DNA of 64,000 nt from Terracoccus luteus. Its GTDB lineage: Bacteria > Actinomycetota > Actinomycetes > Actinomycetales > Dermatophilaceae. Below the pieces are notes generated by a model that worked only from the letters and a program-made list of their open reading frames with translations, was not told the origin of the DNA and did not search any database. Made by a program: the position numbers and the translations under genes. Position 1 is the stretch's first letter, and the number at the start of each line of letters is the position of its first letter. Shown piece by piece: positions 1 to 8,460 of the stretch. The stretch covers positions 2,666,001 to 2,730,000 of the forward strand of contig NZ_RBXT01000001.1 in the NCBI RefSeq assembly GCF_003635045.1, read 5' to 3'.

Positions 1-191
1 GGCAGCTTCTCGGCGAGCCGGTCGACGACCTTCGCCGTCGGGGTGCCGGGGAGCGTCACCTGCGCCGACAGCGTGCCGCCGAAGGCGAGGAAGCCGGTGA
101 CCCCGAGGGCCAGCAGCACCGCCCAGACGAGGAGCACCACCTTCGGCCGCCCCGCCGCACGCGAGCCGAGACCGTACAACCAGCGCGCCAC
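1..191 (-). CDS. MMPL/RND-family transporter, N-terminal part only
   Basis: Only the first 63 codons lie in the window; the gene runs off the left edge. The start is the GTG at 191-189, preceded by a GGAGAGG ribosome binding site 7 nt away. The peptide opens with a short basic stretch, then one hydrophobic helix (about residues 15-35), then a segment rich in small residues and Thr/Pro (FGGTLSAQVTLPGT). This is the usual opening of MMPL proteins: one transmembrane helix followed by the first periplasmic-side domain. MMPL proteins export lipids or drugs using the proton gradient. The substrate cannot be told from this fragment. A full-length MMPL gene lies at 53169-55229, so the genome has at least two. 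Confidence 0.75.
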   Translation of the reverse strand, partial: MARWLYGLGSRAAGRPKVVLLVWAVLLALGVTGFLAFGGTLSAQVTLPGTPTAKVVDRLAEKL

Positions 192-274
192 GTCGGCACC
201 TCTCCGTCAGGGCACCGCGGATGCCGGTGTCCGCCGCCACGATAACCGGGCGCCCCCCGGCATCCGGTCGACGG

Positions 275-1072
275 TCAGAGCCGCCCCTCCCCCCGGGTGG
301 GCTCGAGGGCGAGGCGGGCGAAGGCGAGGGCCTCGGCGAGGTCGATCTCACGCTGGTCGGCCGACTCCTTGCGCGTGCCGACCTCGACGACGACGTCGCC
401 CTGCCACCCGGTGTCGGCGAGCAGCTGGAGCACCGCCGCGCAGGGCTGGGCACCGCGGCCCGGGACGAGGTGCTCGTCCTTGAACGAGCCGAGGCCGTCG
501 GCGAGGTGGACGTGGGCGAGTCGGTCACCGAGGGCCTCGACCATCGCGAGGGCGTCGGAGCCGGCGGTCGCGGTGTGGGACAGGTCGAGGGTGACGCTGT
601 CGTAGGGCTGGTCGGTCGGGTCCCAGTGGGGAAGGTAGGCGAGCAGCTCGCGCCCGGCCGTGCGCCACGGGTACATGTTCTCGACGGCGAGTCGCAGGCC
701 GCTGTCGTGCTCCCGCAGGGCGATGCCCTCGACGAACTCCGCCGCGTACTCGCGCTGCCAGCGGAAGGGCGGGTGCAGCACCACCGTGGGGGCGCCGATC
801 TCGTGCGCCAGCTCGATGGAGCGGTCGATCTTGTCCCACGGCTCGGTGCCCCAGACCCGTTGCGTCAGCAGCAGGGTCGGGGCGTGCACCGACGCGACGG
901 GCAGCCCGTGGTGCTCGGACAGGGCGCGCAGGGCCCCCGCCTCACGGGTGACGGGGTCGGTCCAGACCATGATCTCGACGGCGTCGTAGCCGAGGCGCAG
1001 CGCCGTGGCGAAGGCGGTGGCGGCGTTGTCGGGGTAGACCGACGACGTCGAGAGTCCGACCCGGACGCTCAC
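275..1072 (-). CDS. Sugar phosphate isomerase/epimerase (TIM barrel)
   Basis: This is a 265-residue protein of the xylose-isomerase-like TIM-barrel family (AP endonuclease 2 fold). The opening VRVGLSTSSVYPDNAATAF and the later segments VVLHPPFRWQ, LAVENMYP, VTLDLSHTATAG and LAHVHLADG are strand-end motifs carrying the acidic and His residues that bind a divalent metal in this fold. These proteins isomerise or epimerise sugars or sugar phosphates; the substrate here is unknown. I chose the GTG at 1072-1070 because the reading frame upstream of it is low-complexity and runs back into ppx. It lies 46 nt downstream of ppx on the same strand, so the two are probably co-transcribed. Confidence 0.82.
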   Translation of the reverse strand: MSVRVGLSTSSVYPDNAATAFATALRLGYDAVEIMVWTDPVTREAGALRALSEHHGLPVASVHAPTLLLTQRVWGTEPWDKIDRSIELAHEIGAPTVVLHPPFRWQREYAAEFVEGIALREHDSGLRLAVENMYPWRTAGRELLAYLPHWDPTDQPYDSVTLDLSHTATAGSDALAMVEALGDRLAHVHLADGLGSFKDEHLVPGRGAQPCAAVLQLLADTGWQGDVVVEVGTRKESADQREIDLAEALAFARLALEPTRGEGRL

Positions 1073-1118
1073 CGCGTCACCCACCGGGCCCTCTGGGCCC
1101 AGAGGCCCTCGCGCGGCG

Positions 1119-2051
1119 TCACGCGCCGGCGAGGTGGTCGAGGCGGCGCAGGATGAGGCCCTCGCGCAGGGCCCACGGGCAGATGTCGAGGCGCTCGAGC
1201 TGGAGCAGGTCCATGGAGGCCTGCGCCACGAGCGCGCCGGCGAGCAGCTGGTGGGCGCGCCCGACCGACACGGCGGGCAGGGAGGTGCGGGCGACGGCAT
1301 CCATGCCCGCGAGCTTCTCGACGACGACGGCGAGGTCGTCACGGGTCAGGTGGCGCGGGACGAACGGCCCCTCCTCGCGCGGGGCGGCACCGGCGATGCG
1401 GGCCAGCGATCGCAGGGTCTTCGACGTGCCGACGGCGCGGTCGGGCGGGCCGGCGGTAAGCAGCGGGCGCAGCTGCTCGGCGAGGGTCGTGCGCACCCAG
1501 CCGCGCACCGCCCGCAGCTCGTCGGCGGTCGGGGGGTCACCGGGCAGACGTTCGCGGGTGACCCGGCCGGCCCCGAGGGGCAGGCTGACGGCGACGTCGG
1601 GCTCCTCGTCGAGGCCGCCGGCGAGCTCGAGCGAGCCGCCGCCGATGTCGACGACGAGCAGCCGCCCGCTCGACCAGCCGAACCACCGCCGCACGGCGAG
1701 GAAGGTCATGCGCGCCTCGTCGCTGCCGGTGAGGGTCTCGAGGTCGACGCCGGTCTCGGCGCGCACCCGGGCGATGACGTCGGGGCCGTTCGGCGCCTCG
1801 CGCAGCGCCGACGTGGCGAAGGCGAAGAGGTCGTGGACGCCCTGGTCCTCGGCGATGACGAGGCACTCACCGATGAAGGCGACGAGCCGGTCGGCGGTGG
1901 CCGGGTCGATGCTGCCGTCGGGCCGGGTGCTCTCGGACAGCCGCAGCTCGGTCTTGTGCGACGACGCGGGCAGCGGGTGGGCGCCGGCGTAGGCGTCGAC
2001 GACGAGCAGGTGAACCGTGTTCGACCCGATGTCGATGACGCCCAGCCGCAT
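1119..2051 (-). CDS. ppx: Exopolyphosphatase / Ppx-GppA phosphatase
   Basis: The 310-residue protein starts [19 protein letters not shown], the first phosphate-binding loop of the ASKHA (actin/hexokinase-like) ATPase fold. The second loop, [13 protein letters not shown], is near residue 135. The family removes terminal phosphates from polyphosphate or hydrolyses pppGpp to ppGpp. The length fits the short single-domain actinobacterial Ppx proteins, which lack the C-terminal HD domain of E. coli Ppx. TAGGGT stands 6 nt before the ATG, and GAGG lies in the same gap, so either a leaderless or a weak Shine-Dalgarno start is possible. The sugar isomerase follows on the same strand. Confidence 0.9.
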   Translation of the reverse strand: MRLGVIDIGSNTVHLLVVDAYAGAHPLPASSHKTELRLSESTRPDGSIDPATADRLVAFIGECLVIAEDQGVHDLFAFATSALREAPNGPDVIARVRAETGVDLETLTGSDEARMTFLAVRRWFGWSSGRLLVVDIGGGSLELAGGLDEEPDVAVSLPLGAGRVTRERLPGDPPTADELRAVRGWVRTTLAEQLRPLLTAGPPDRAVGTSKTLRSLARIAGAAPREEGPFVPRHLTRDDLAVVVEKLAGMDAVARTSLPAVSVGRAHQLLAGALVAQASMDLLQLERLDICPWALREGLILRRLDHLAGA

Positions 2052-2057
2052 GACCTC

Positions 2058-2063
2058 ACCCTA
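2058..2063 (-). promoter_or_regulatory. -10 box of ppx (probably leaderless)
   Basis: On the minus strand TAGGGT ends 6 nt before the ppx ATG, which puts transcription start at or next to the start codon. It faces away from the TAGGGT of the gene at 2221. Confidence 0.5.
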
Positions 2064-2208
2064 GCGGGGGTGGTGGCCGGGACCTTTTGGGAACGGACCC
2101 GCGAGAACCCGCACGAATCCCGCGTGGACCCGCACGCGAGGGGGCGGACGCCGCGGACCCGGCCGACCGGCATCCGACGGTGGTCGTGGCGGCGGGCGCC
2201 CTGCGGCA

Positions 2209-2214
2209 TAGGGT
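2209..2214 (+). promoter_or_regulatory. -10 box of the cysteine-rich protein gene
   Basis: TAGGGT lies 6 nt before the GTG at 2221. No Shine-Dalgarno sequence is seen, which fits a leaderless transcript. Confidence 0.5.
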
Positions 2215-2220
2215 GACCCG

Positions 2221-3042
2221 GTGGCCGAAGCACCCCTGGACCTCCCGCGCCTCTGGGTCGAGTTCACCGACCCGGCGGACGCCTCGCAGCGTTTCCGCTG
2301 CGACCTCACCTGGCTGACGAGCAGCTGGACGTGCATCTTCGGCAGCGGCTGCCAGGGCATCTACGCGGGCCGGCCCGACGACGGGTGCTGCACGCTGGGC
2401 GCGCACTTCACCGACAAGGACGACGTGCGCCGGGTAGCCGGCTTCGTCGCCGAGCTCGGCGAGGACGAGTGGCAGTACCACGCGCAGGGCACGGCGACCG
2501 GCCGGCGCAGCGACTGGACCGAGACCGAGGACGGCGCGCGCAAGACGAAGGTCGTCGACAGCGCGTGCATCTTCCTCAACCGCCCGGGCTTCCCCGCCGG
2601 CGCCGGCTGCGCCCTGCACCAGCACGCGGTGCTCACGGGGGTCGACCCCCACACGACGAAGCCCGACGTGTGCTGGCAGCTGCCGATCCGTCGCACGTAC
2701 CGCACCGTCGAGCTGCCCGACGACACGAGCTACCTCGAGGTGACGATCACCGAGTACGACCGCCGTGGCTGGGGCCCCGGCGGCCACGACCTCGACTGGT
2801 ACTGCTCGGGCAACCCCGAGGCGCACGTCGGCCGCGAGCCGGTCTACCGCTCGAACGCCCCCGAGCTCGTCGAGCTCATGGGCCAGGCCGCCTACGAGCA
2901 GCTCGTCATCCGTGCCGAGGCGCACCTCGCCCAGGTCAAGGCCGTGCGGGCCCGCGGCGCCCGCGAGCTGCTGCCGCTGCTCGTGCACCCCGCCACGCTG
3001 GCGGCCTCGCCCGCGCACCCCGCGCGCAAGCGGGCCCGGTGA
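2221..3042 (+). CDS. Conserved cysteine-rich protein, function unknown
   Basis: This 273-residue protein has clustered cysteines in an order that suggests a metal or Fe-S site: [56 protein letters not shown] and WYCSGN. The CC pair with spaced Cys-Cys units recalls YkgJ/DUF3109-type proteins, but I cannot confirm membership. There is no signal peptide or membrane helix, so it is probably cytosolic. The C-terminus ends in a basic tail (HPARKRAR). The GTG start is supported by TAGGGT 6 nt upstream. A methyltransferase gene begins 4 nt after its stop, so the two are probably one transcript. Confidence 0.72.
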   Translation: MAEAPLDLPRLWVEFTDPADASQRFRCDLTWLTSSWTCIFGSGCQGIYAGRPDDGCCTLGAHFTDKDDVRRVAGFVAELGEDEWQYHAQGTATGRRSDWTETEDGARKTKVVDSACIFLNRPGFPAGAGCALHQHAVLTGVDPHTTKPDVCWQLPIRRTYRTVELPDDTSYLEVTITEYDRRGWGPGGHDLDWYCSGNPEAHVGREPVYRSNAPELVELMGQAAYEQLVIRAEAHLAQVKAVRARGARELLPLLVHPATLAASPAHPARKRAR

Positions 3043-3046
3043 CGGC

Positions 3047-3736
3047 GTGAGCGAGGTCATCCCCTCCCCCAACATCTGGCACACGCCCGACGTCTACGAG
3101 GTCGAGAACCGCGGCGTCGACCGGGCCGGCGTCATCGACGCGGCCATGCGCTCGGTGCTCGACTGGTCGGGTCTCGACGTCGTCGACATCGGCTGCGGCA
3201 CGGGCTACCACCTGCCGGTCTTCGCCCGCGACGCGCGGTCGGTCGTCGGTGTCGAACCGCACCCGCCGTTGGCTTCGCTTGCGGCAGAACGGGTCTCGGG
3301 GATGCCCTCGTGCTCGGTCCGCGAGGAGGGTGCCGCCGCGATCGGGGTGCCCGACGCCTCCTTCGACGTCGCGCACGCCCGGTGGGCCTACTTCTTCGGG
3401 CCCGGCTGCGAGCCGGGTCTGGCCGAGCTCGACCGGGTCATGCGCCCGGGCGGCGCGGCCTTCGTCGTCGACAACGACGCCACCCGCTCGACGTTCGGGC
3501 GCTGGTTCCGGAGGGCGCTGCCGGGCTACGACCCCCGGGCCGTCGAGCGCTTCTGGGAGCGGCAGGGCTGGTCACGCGAGCGCCTCGACATCGCGTGGAC
3601 CTTCGACAGCCGCGACGACTTCGAGGCCGTCGTCGGCATCGAGTTCGCGCCGGAGCACGCCGACCTCATCCTCGCCGAGCACCCCGACGCGACCGGTGTC
3701 GACTACGCCGTCAACCTCTGGCACCGCCGCTACTGA
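3047..3736 (+). CDS. Class I SAM-dependent methyltransferase
   Basis: This 229-residue protein carries the glycine-rich SAM-binding motif VVDIGCGTGYHLPVFAR near residues 45-60, an acidic end of the second strand (VVGVEPHP) and a later LDRVMRPGGAAFVVDND segment typical of the Methyltransf_11 fold. The substrate is unknown. The GTG at 3047 lies 4 nt after the preceding stop, and the upstream extension of the frame is only the shadow of the neighbouring gene. Its 3' end faces nadC, which is read from the other strand with 29 nt between the stops. Confidence 0.85.
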   Translation: MSEVIPSPNIWHTPDVYEVENRGVDRAGVIDAAMRSVLDWSGLDVVDIGCGTGYHLPVFARDARSVVGVEPHPPLASLAAERVSGMPSCSVREEGAAAIGVPDASFDVAHARWAYFFGPGCEPGLAELDRVMRPGGAAFVVDNDATRSTFGRWFRRALPGYDPRAVERFWERQGWSRERLDIAWTFDSRDDFEAVVGIEFAPEHADLILAEHPDATGVDYAVNLWHRRY

Positions 3737-3765
3737 CCCCCCGCCCGGGCACTCCTCCCGACGGG

Positions 3766-4686
3766 TCAGTCGACGAGGTCGAGGGCGATGTCGACGATGG
3801 GGCTGCTGTGGGTGAGCCCGCCGACCGACACGTAGTCGACGCCGCTGCCGGCGTAGTCGCGCACGACCTCGAGCGTGAGCCCGCCCGTCGCCTCGATCTC
3901 GACCGGTTCGCCTGCAGCAGAGGCGTTCTCACGCAGGAGCGCCACGGTCGCGGTGAGCGTGGCGACGTCCATGTTGTCGCACATGACGAACCGCGCGCCT
4001 GCGTCCCACGCCTCCTGGGCCTCGTCGGGGGTCGTCACCTCGACCTGCACCGGCACGTCGGGGAAGCGCTCGCGCACGAGGGCGTAGGCCGCCGCGACCG
4101 ACCCGGCTGCGAGCTTGTGGTTGTCCTTGATCATCGCGACGTCGTAGAGACCCATCCGCTTGTTCGTGCCGCCGCCGCAGCGCACCGCGTACTTCTCGAG
4201 CCACCGCATCCCGGGCGTCGTCTTGCGGGTGTCGAGCACCATCGTGCCGGTGCCCTCGAGCGCGTCGGCCCACCGGCGCGTGTGCGTGGCCACGCCGGAG
4301 AGCCGGCTGACGACGTTGAGCAGGGTGCGCTCGGCGACGAGCACGACCCGGGTCGACCCGACGACCCGCGCGATGGTGTCCCCCCGCTCCACGCGCGCGC
4401 CGTCGTCGCGGACCACCTCGACGCTCGGCACGTCGACGCCGAGGGTCTCGGCCACCTGCTCGAGCACGAGGGAGACGACGGGGATGCCGGCCACCACCCC
4501 GGGCGCGCGGGCGACCACCTCGGCCGTGCGCACCTGGTCGGCCGGGATCGTGGCCAGCGTCGTCACGTCGAGCCCGCGGGGGCCGAGGTCCTCGGCCAGT
4601 GCGACCTCGACGAGGGCGAGGGCATGCTCGAGGGGGAAGCCGCTGAGGCCGTCGTCCGTCGCCTGCGTCGTGTCCACCCGGGTCAT
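3766..4686 (-). CDS. nadC: Nicotinate-nucleotide pyrophosphorylase (quinolinate PRTase)
   Basis: The 306-residue enzyme converts quinolinate and PRPP to nicotinate mononucleotide, CO2 and PPi in de novo NAD synthesis. Diagnostic motifs are LDTRKTTPGMRWLEKYAV, VRCGGGTNKRMGLYD and MIKDNH, which bind quinolinate and phosphate, and the C-terminal EATGGL and SVGGLTHS barrel segments. The ATG at 4686 overlaps the nadB stop by 4 nt (ATGA), so translation is probably coupled. The stop sits in TGACCCGTCGGGAG, which resembles the stop-associated repeat described under findings. Confidence 0.95.
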   Translation of the reverse strand: MTRVDTTQATDDGLSGFPLEHALALVEVALAEDLGPRGLDVTTLATIPADQVRTAEVVARAPGVVAGIPVVSLVLEQVAETLGVDVPSVEVVRDDGARVERGDTIARVVGSTRVVLVAERTLLNVVSRLSGVATHTRRWADALEGTGTMVLDTRKTTPGMRWLEKYAVRCGGGTNKRMGLYDVAMIKDNHKLAAGSVAAAYALVRERFPDVPVQVEVTTPDEAQEAWDAGARFVMCDNMDVATLTATVALLRENASAAGEPVEIEATGGLTLEVVRDYAGSGVDYVSVGGLTHSSPIVDIALDLVD

Positions 4687-6422
4687 CTCCTGTCTCCGAC
4701 GGCGTCGAGGTCGAGCCCGTCGAGGTTCTCCTGAGGCACGGGCACCGTCTCGGTGACGAGCTCGCCGTCGCCCGAGCGCCGCAGCCACGTGTGGTGCAGG
4801 TACCGCGCGTCGTCGCGGTCGGGGAAGTCCTCGCGCACGTGGCCGCCACGGGTCTCCTCGCGCAGCCGAGCGACGTGGGTGAGGGCCCGGCCTAGGTGCA
4901 GCAGGTTGGTCGTCTCCCAGCTCTTCGGCCCGCCCTTCTTGGCCGCGTCCTCGTCGGCGCCGGTGCGGGCGAGGGCGGCCAGGGCCGTCTCGGTGCGGTC
5001 GAGGGAGGCGGCCGAGCGCACCGTGCCGGCGCCCGCGGTCATGGCCCGCTGGACCTCGAGCCGTCGACGTCCCCGCACGAGGGCGCGGTCGGCGTCGTCG
5101 ACGACGTCGACCGGGCTCGACGGCGGCAGCTCTCCGGCCGCGAGCCGCGCGGTGAGGTCGTCGGCGATGCGGCGGGCGAAGACGAGCCCCTCGAGCAGCG
5201 AGTTGCTCGCGAGCCGGTTCGCGCCGTGCACCCCGGTGCACGACGTCTCACCGCAGGCGTAGAGGCCCTCGAGCGACGTCCGCCCCCGCAGGTCGGTGCG
5301 CACGCCTCCGGATGCGTAGTGCTGGGCCGGCGCCACCGGCAGCAGGTCGGTGGCCGGGTCGAAACCCAGCCCGCGACAGCGCTCGACGATCGACGGGAAG
5401 CGCTGCTCGAGGAAGGCCGCCCCGAGGTGACGGCAGTCGAGGTACACGTGGTCGGTGCCGGTCTCGCGCATCCGTCGGATGATCGCCCTCGCCACGACGT
5501 CACGCGGGGCGAGGTCGGCGAGCGGGTGCTGACCCTGCATGAAGCGTTCGCCCGCGCCGTCGACGAGGAACGCCCCCTCACCGCGGACCGCCTCGGAGAT
5601 GAGCGGCTGCTGCCCCCGTGAGCCCTCGCCCAGCCAGAGCACGGTGGGGTGGAACTGCACGAACTCGAGGTCGCCGAGCACGGCGCCGGCCCGCAGCGCG
5701 GCCGCCATGCCGTCGCCGGTCGCGACCGGCGGGTTGGTCGTCGAGGCGTAGATCTGGCCGAGGCCGCCCGTGGCGAGCACGACGGCGCGCGCGTGCGCGG
5801 CGCCCACCCCGTCGTTCTGGCCCTCACCGATGACGTGGAGGGTGACCCCGCACACCCGCGACCGGGCATCCGTCAGCAGGTCGACGACGAGGGCATGCTC
5901 GATGACCTCGATGCCCGGGTCGTCGTTGACGCGACGCAGGGCGGCGATGAGGGCGCGCGAGATCTCCCGCCCGGTCGCGTCACCCCCCGCGTGCAGGATG
6001 CGGTCGCGGTGGTGACCGCCCTCGCGCGTCAGCGAGATCTGGCCCGTGTCGCCGCGGTCGAACTCGGCGCCGAGGGCGATGAGGTCCCACACGGCGTCCG
6101 TGCCCTCGCGAACGAGGGTCTCGACGGCCTCGACGTCGCAGAGACCGACCCCCGCGACGAGCGTGTCGTGCACGTGCTCGGCGGCGCTGTCCTCCGGCGA
6201 CATCACCGCCGCGATGCCTCCCTGCGCCCACGCGGTCGAGCCCTCGTCGAGCACGGTCTTGGTGACGAGCAGCACGCGGTCGACGCGGCGGCGCAGCCGC
6301 AGCGCCGTCGTGAGCCCGGCGATGCCGGAGCCGACGACGATGACGTCGGCGGTCGTCGTCCACCCCGGCTCGCGCGAGCGGAGGCGGCGGGGGATGCGGA
6401 TGCCGGTGGGCGCGGTCGTCAT
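4683..6422 (-). CDS. nadB: L-aspartate oxidase
   Basis: This 579-residue flavoenzyme oxidises L-aspartate to iminoaspartate, the first step of NAD synthesis. The FAD-binding motif VIVVGSGIAGLTTALRLRR is at residues 25-45. STAWAQGGIAAVMSPEDS, the substrate-domain segments HHRDRILHAGGDATG and LEFVQFHPT, and YACGETSCTGVHGANRLASNSLLEGLVF are family hallmarks. The C-terminal helical domain is complete, and length is normal. It overlaps nadC by 4 nt. No nadA (quinolinate synthase), the usual partner, is in this window. Confidence 0.95.
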   Translation of the reverse strand: MTTAPTGIRIPRRLRSREPGWTTTADVIVVGSGIAGLTTALRLRRRVDRVLLVTKTVLDEGSTAWAQGGIAAVMSPEDSAAEHVHDTLVAGVGLCDVEAVETLVREGTDAVWDLIALGAEFDRGDTGQISLTREGGHHRDRILHAGGDATGREISRALIAALRRVNDDPGIEVIEHALVVDLLTDARSRVCGVTLHVIGEGQNDGVGAAHARAVVLATGGLGQIYASTTNPPVATGDGMAAALRAGAVLGDLEFVQFHPTVLWLGEGSRGQQPLISEAVRGEGAFLVDGAGERFMQGQHPLADLAPRDVVARAIIRRMRETGTDHVYLDCRHLGAAFLEQRFPSIVERCRGLGFDPATDLLPVAPAQHYASGGVRTDLRGRTSLEGLYACGETSCTGVHGANRLASNSLLEGLVFARRIADDLTARLAAGELPPSSPVDVVDDADRALVRGRRRLEVQRAMTAGAGTVRSAASLDRTETALAALARTGADEDAAKKGGPKSWETTNLLHLGRALTHVARLREETRGGHVREDFPDRDDARYLHHTWLRRSGDGELVTETVPVPQENLDGLDLDAVGDRR

Positions 6423-6453
6423 CGCGCCCCGCCCTCACGCTGGTGGTCGCAGG

Positions 6454-7362
6454 TCACGCGCTCTCCTCGTCGGGTCGGCCCGGCGCGAGCAGCTCGAGCA
6501 ACGGCTCGGCCGCGGAGGGCTTGAGACGCCCGCTGAGCAGCGCGCGCTGCGCCGTCGCGCGGGCCAGGGCGAGGTAGGCCGGGCTGACGTCCGGCGCCAC
6601 CCGCCGCAGCGCGGCGACGTGCCCGGACACCGTACCCGCATCACCTCGCGACACCGGGCCGGTCAGGGCGCCGTCACCACCCTGCAGGGTGTTCGCGAGC
6701 GCCGCCTGCAGGAGCGGCTCGAGCACCCGCGCCGGGTCGTCGATGCCGGCGGCCGCGAGCAGCTGCATCGACTGGGCGACGAGGGTGACGAGGTGGTCGG
6801 CGCCGTGGGTGAGGGCGGTGGCGTACGTCTCGCGGGCGTCCTCGGGCACCCACACCGGCTCACCGCCCATCTCGATCACGAGCGCCTCGGCGAGGGGGCG
6901 CGCGACGTCGACCGTCGTCACCCCGAAGCAGCAGTCGACGAGGCGGTCGAGGTCGACGGCGGTGCCGGTGAACGTCATGACCGGGTGCAGCGCGAGGGGG
7001 ACGACGTCGGCGGCCGCCGCGGGTGCCAGCACCTCGGTGCCGTGGGTGCCCGAGGTGTGCACGACGAGCTGCCCGGGCGTGAACGTCCCCGTCGCGGCGA
7101 GACCGGAGACGAGCTCGCCGAGGGCGTCGTCGGGCACGGCGAGCAGCACGAGGTGCGCGCCCGACACGACGTCGGGGACCGGCCGGACCGGCACCCCCGG
7201 CAGCAGGGTCGCGGCCCGCTCGAGGCTCGCCTCGCTCACCGCGGAGACCGCGCGCACGTGGTGACCCGCCGCGCGCAGGGCGGCGCCGAGCACGGCGCCG
7301 ACCCGACCGGAACCGACGACACCCACGTCGAAGCGGGCGGGGCGGTCGTGCGGGCTCGTCAC
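6454..7362 (-). CDS. Rossmann-like / DUF2520 domain protein
   Basis: This 302-residue protein has an N-terminal NAD(P)-type Rossmann motif (FDVGVVGSGRVGAVLGAALRAAGH, residues 9-32) and a C-terminal DUF2520 helical domain (LALHPVMTFTG ... HGADHLVTLVAQS). The family resembles ketopantoate reductase or pyrroline-carboxylate reductase folds, but its reaction is not established. In many Actinobacteria it lies directly upstream of panC. Here it is followed by nadB after 31 nt, and no panC or panD is between them. The GTG start at 7362 has TACCGT 7 nt upstream and no Shine-Dalgarno. Confidence 0.85.
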   Translation of the reverse strand: MTSPHDRPARFDVGVVGSGRVGAVLGAALRAAGHHVRAVSAVSEASLERAATLLPGVPVRPVPDVVSGAHLVLLAVPDDALGELVSGLAATGTFTPGQLVVHTSGTHGTEVLAPAAAADVVPLALHPVMTFTGTAVDLDRLVDCCFGVTTVDVARPLAEALVIEMGGEPVWVPEDARETYATALTHGADHLVTLVAQSMQLLAAAGIDDPARVLEPLLQAALANTLQGGDGALTGPVSRGDAGTVSGHVAALRRVAPDVSPAYLALARATAQRALLSGRLKPSAAEPLLELLAPGRPDEESA

Positions 7363-7369
7363 GACCCGA

Positions 7370-7375
7370 ACGGTA
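7370..7375 (-). promoter_or_regulatory. -10 box of the DUF2520 gene
   Basis: On the minus strand TACCGT lies 7 nt before the GTG at 7362. It is only 5 bp from the opposing TAGCCT at 7381-7386, so the two divergent promoters nearly touch. Confidence 0.45.
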
Positions 7376-7380
7376 TCGCC

Positions 7381-7386
7381 TAGCCT
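7381..7386 (+). promoter_or_regulatory. -10 box of the MidA-like methyltransferase gene
   Basis: TAGCCT lies 8 nt before the GTG at 7395. There is no Shine-Dalgarno, so a leaderless start is likely. See the opposing box at 7370-7375. Confidence 0.4.
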
Positions 7387-7394
7387 CCTGCCTC

Positions 7395-8456
7395 GTGGGT
7401 GCCGGCGACGATGACGACGAGAGGGACGGGACGAGAGCGGTCCCGGATGCCATGCCGTGGCGTCGGGCGTGGCACGACGCCCTCTACGCCTCCGGGTCGG
7501 GCTTCTACCGGTCGGGCGACGGGCCGGCCGCCCACTTCGCGACGGCGGCCAACGGGCCCGCCGGCGCGGCCCTCGCCGAGGCGCTCCTCGCCCTGTGGCA
7601 CCGCTCACACCCCCGGCCACCGACCGTCGTGGTCGACGTCGGCGCGGGCCACGGCGAGCTGGCCGCCCACCTCGCGGCGCTGCTCGACCGGGCCGGCGAC
7701 GGCGGTGCCTCGGCGACGACTCGGGTCGTGGCCGTCGACGTCACCGCGCGCCCGGCGGCGTTGCCCGACCGGGTCGAGTGGCTCGTCTCCCCCGGTGGCG
7801 CGGCGCTGCCCCACGCCCTCGACGAGGCTCTCGACGAGGCTTTCGTCGGGGCTCTCGTCGTGGCCCACGAATGGCTCGACGTCGTGCCCTGCACGGTCGC
7901 CGAGGTGGGCACCGACGGTGCGCTGCACGAGCTGCTTGTCGACCCGGCATCCGGCATCGAGACGCTCGGTGACGCCCTCGTGGGTGATGACCTCAGCTGG
8001 TGCGAGCGGTACTGGCGTGCAACGGAACCCGGTGACCGCGTCGAGGTCGGGAGGAGCCGCGACGAGGCGTGGAGCGGGCTGCTGGGGCGCGTCCGCAGCG
8101 GTCTCGTGGTCGCCGTCGACTACGGCCACACGACGGGCACCAGGCCGCCGGCCGGCACCCTCACCGGGTACGCCGGCGGGCGGCAGGTCGTGCCCGTGCC
8201 GGACGGCGCCTGCGACGTCACCGCCCACGTCGCCGTCGACTCCCTCGAGGCCGACGAGCGCGTGCGGCAGCGTGACGTCCTCGACGCGCTCGGCCTCACC
8301 GGCGCCACCCCGGCGCACGACCTCGCCCGAGCCGACCCGCTCGCCTACCTCTCGGCCCTGCAGCGGTCGAGCGCGCTCACTGCGCTGCGCGACCGGGAGG
8401 GCTACGGGGCCTTCTGGTGGGTGGTCAGGAGGGTCCGGCCGGCGGACGTACCCTGA
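7395..8456 (+). CDS. SAM-dependent methyltransferase, MidA/NDUFAF7-like (DUF185)
   Basis: The 353-residue protein has the order of the MidA/NDUFAF7 family: WRRAWHDALYASGSGFYRS near the N-terminus, the SAM-binding strand VVVDVGAGHGELAAHLAAL (about residues 75-93), VVAHEWLDVVPC, and VVAVDYGHTTGTRPPAGTLTGYAGG with CDVTAHVAVD after it. Mitochondrial NDUFAF7 symmetrically dimethylates an arginine of the complex I 49-kDa subunit, the NuoD homologue. A lone nuoD lies 4.5 kb downstream. That this enzyme modifies NuoD is inference. An ATG at 7452 is an alternative start; GTG 7395 is favoured by the -10 box at 7381. Confidence 0.8.
   Translation: MGAGDDDDERDGTRAVPDAMPWRRAWHDALYASGSGFYRSGDGPAAHFATAANGPAGAALAEALLALWHRSHPRPPTVVVDVGAGHGELAAHLAALLDRAGDGGASATTRVVAVDVTARPAALPDRVEWLVSPGGAALPHALDEALDEAFVGALVVAHEWLDVVPCTVAEVGTDGALHELLVDPASGIETLGDALVGDDLSWCERYWRATEPGDRVEVGRSRDEAWSGLLGRVRSGLVVAVDYGHTTGTRPPAGTLTGYAGGRQVVPVPDGACDVTAHVAVDSLEADERVRQRDVLDALGLTGATPAHDLARADPLAYLSALQRSSALTALRDREGYGAFWWVVRRVRPADVP
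8449..8454 (+). promoter_or_regulatory. -10 box of the copC-like gene
   Basis: TACCCT lies 6 nt before the ATG at 8461, inside the last codons of the preceding gene. A GAGG in the gap could also serve as a ribosome binding site after read-through. Confidence 0.35.
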
Positions 8457-8460
8457 GGCC

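Noticed and set aside
43-1156. Plus-strand frames over the sugar isomerase
   Set aside because: They are shadows of the minus-strand gene, with Arg/Gly-rich composition and no domain.
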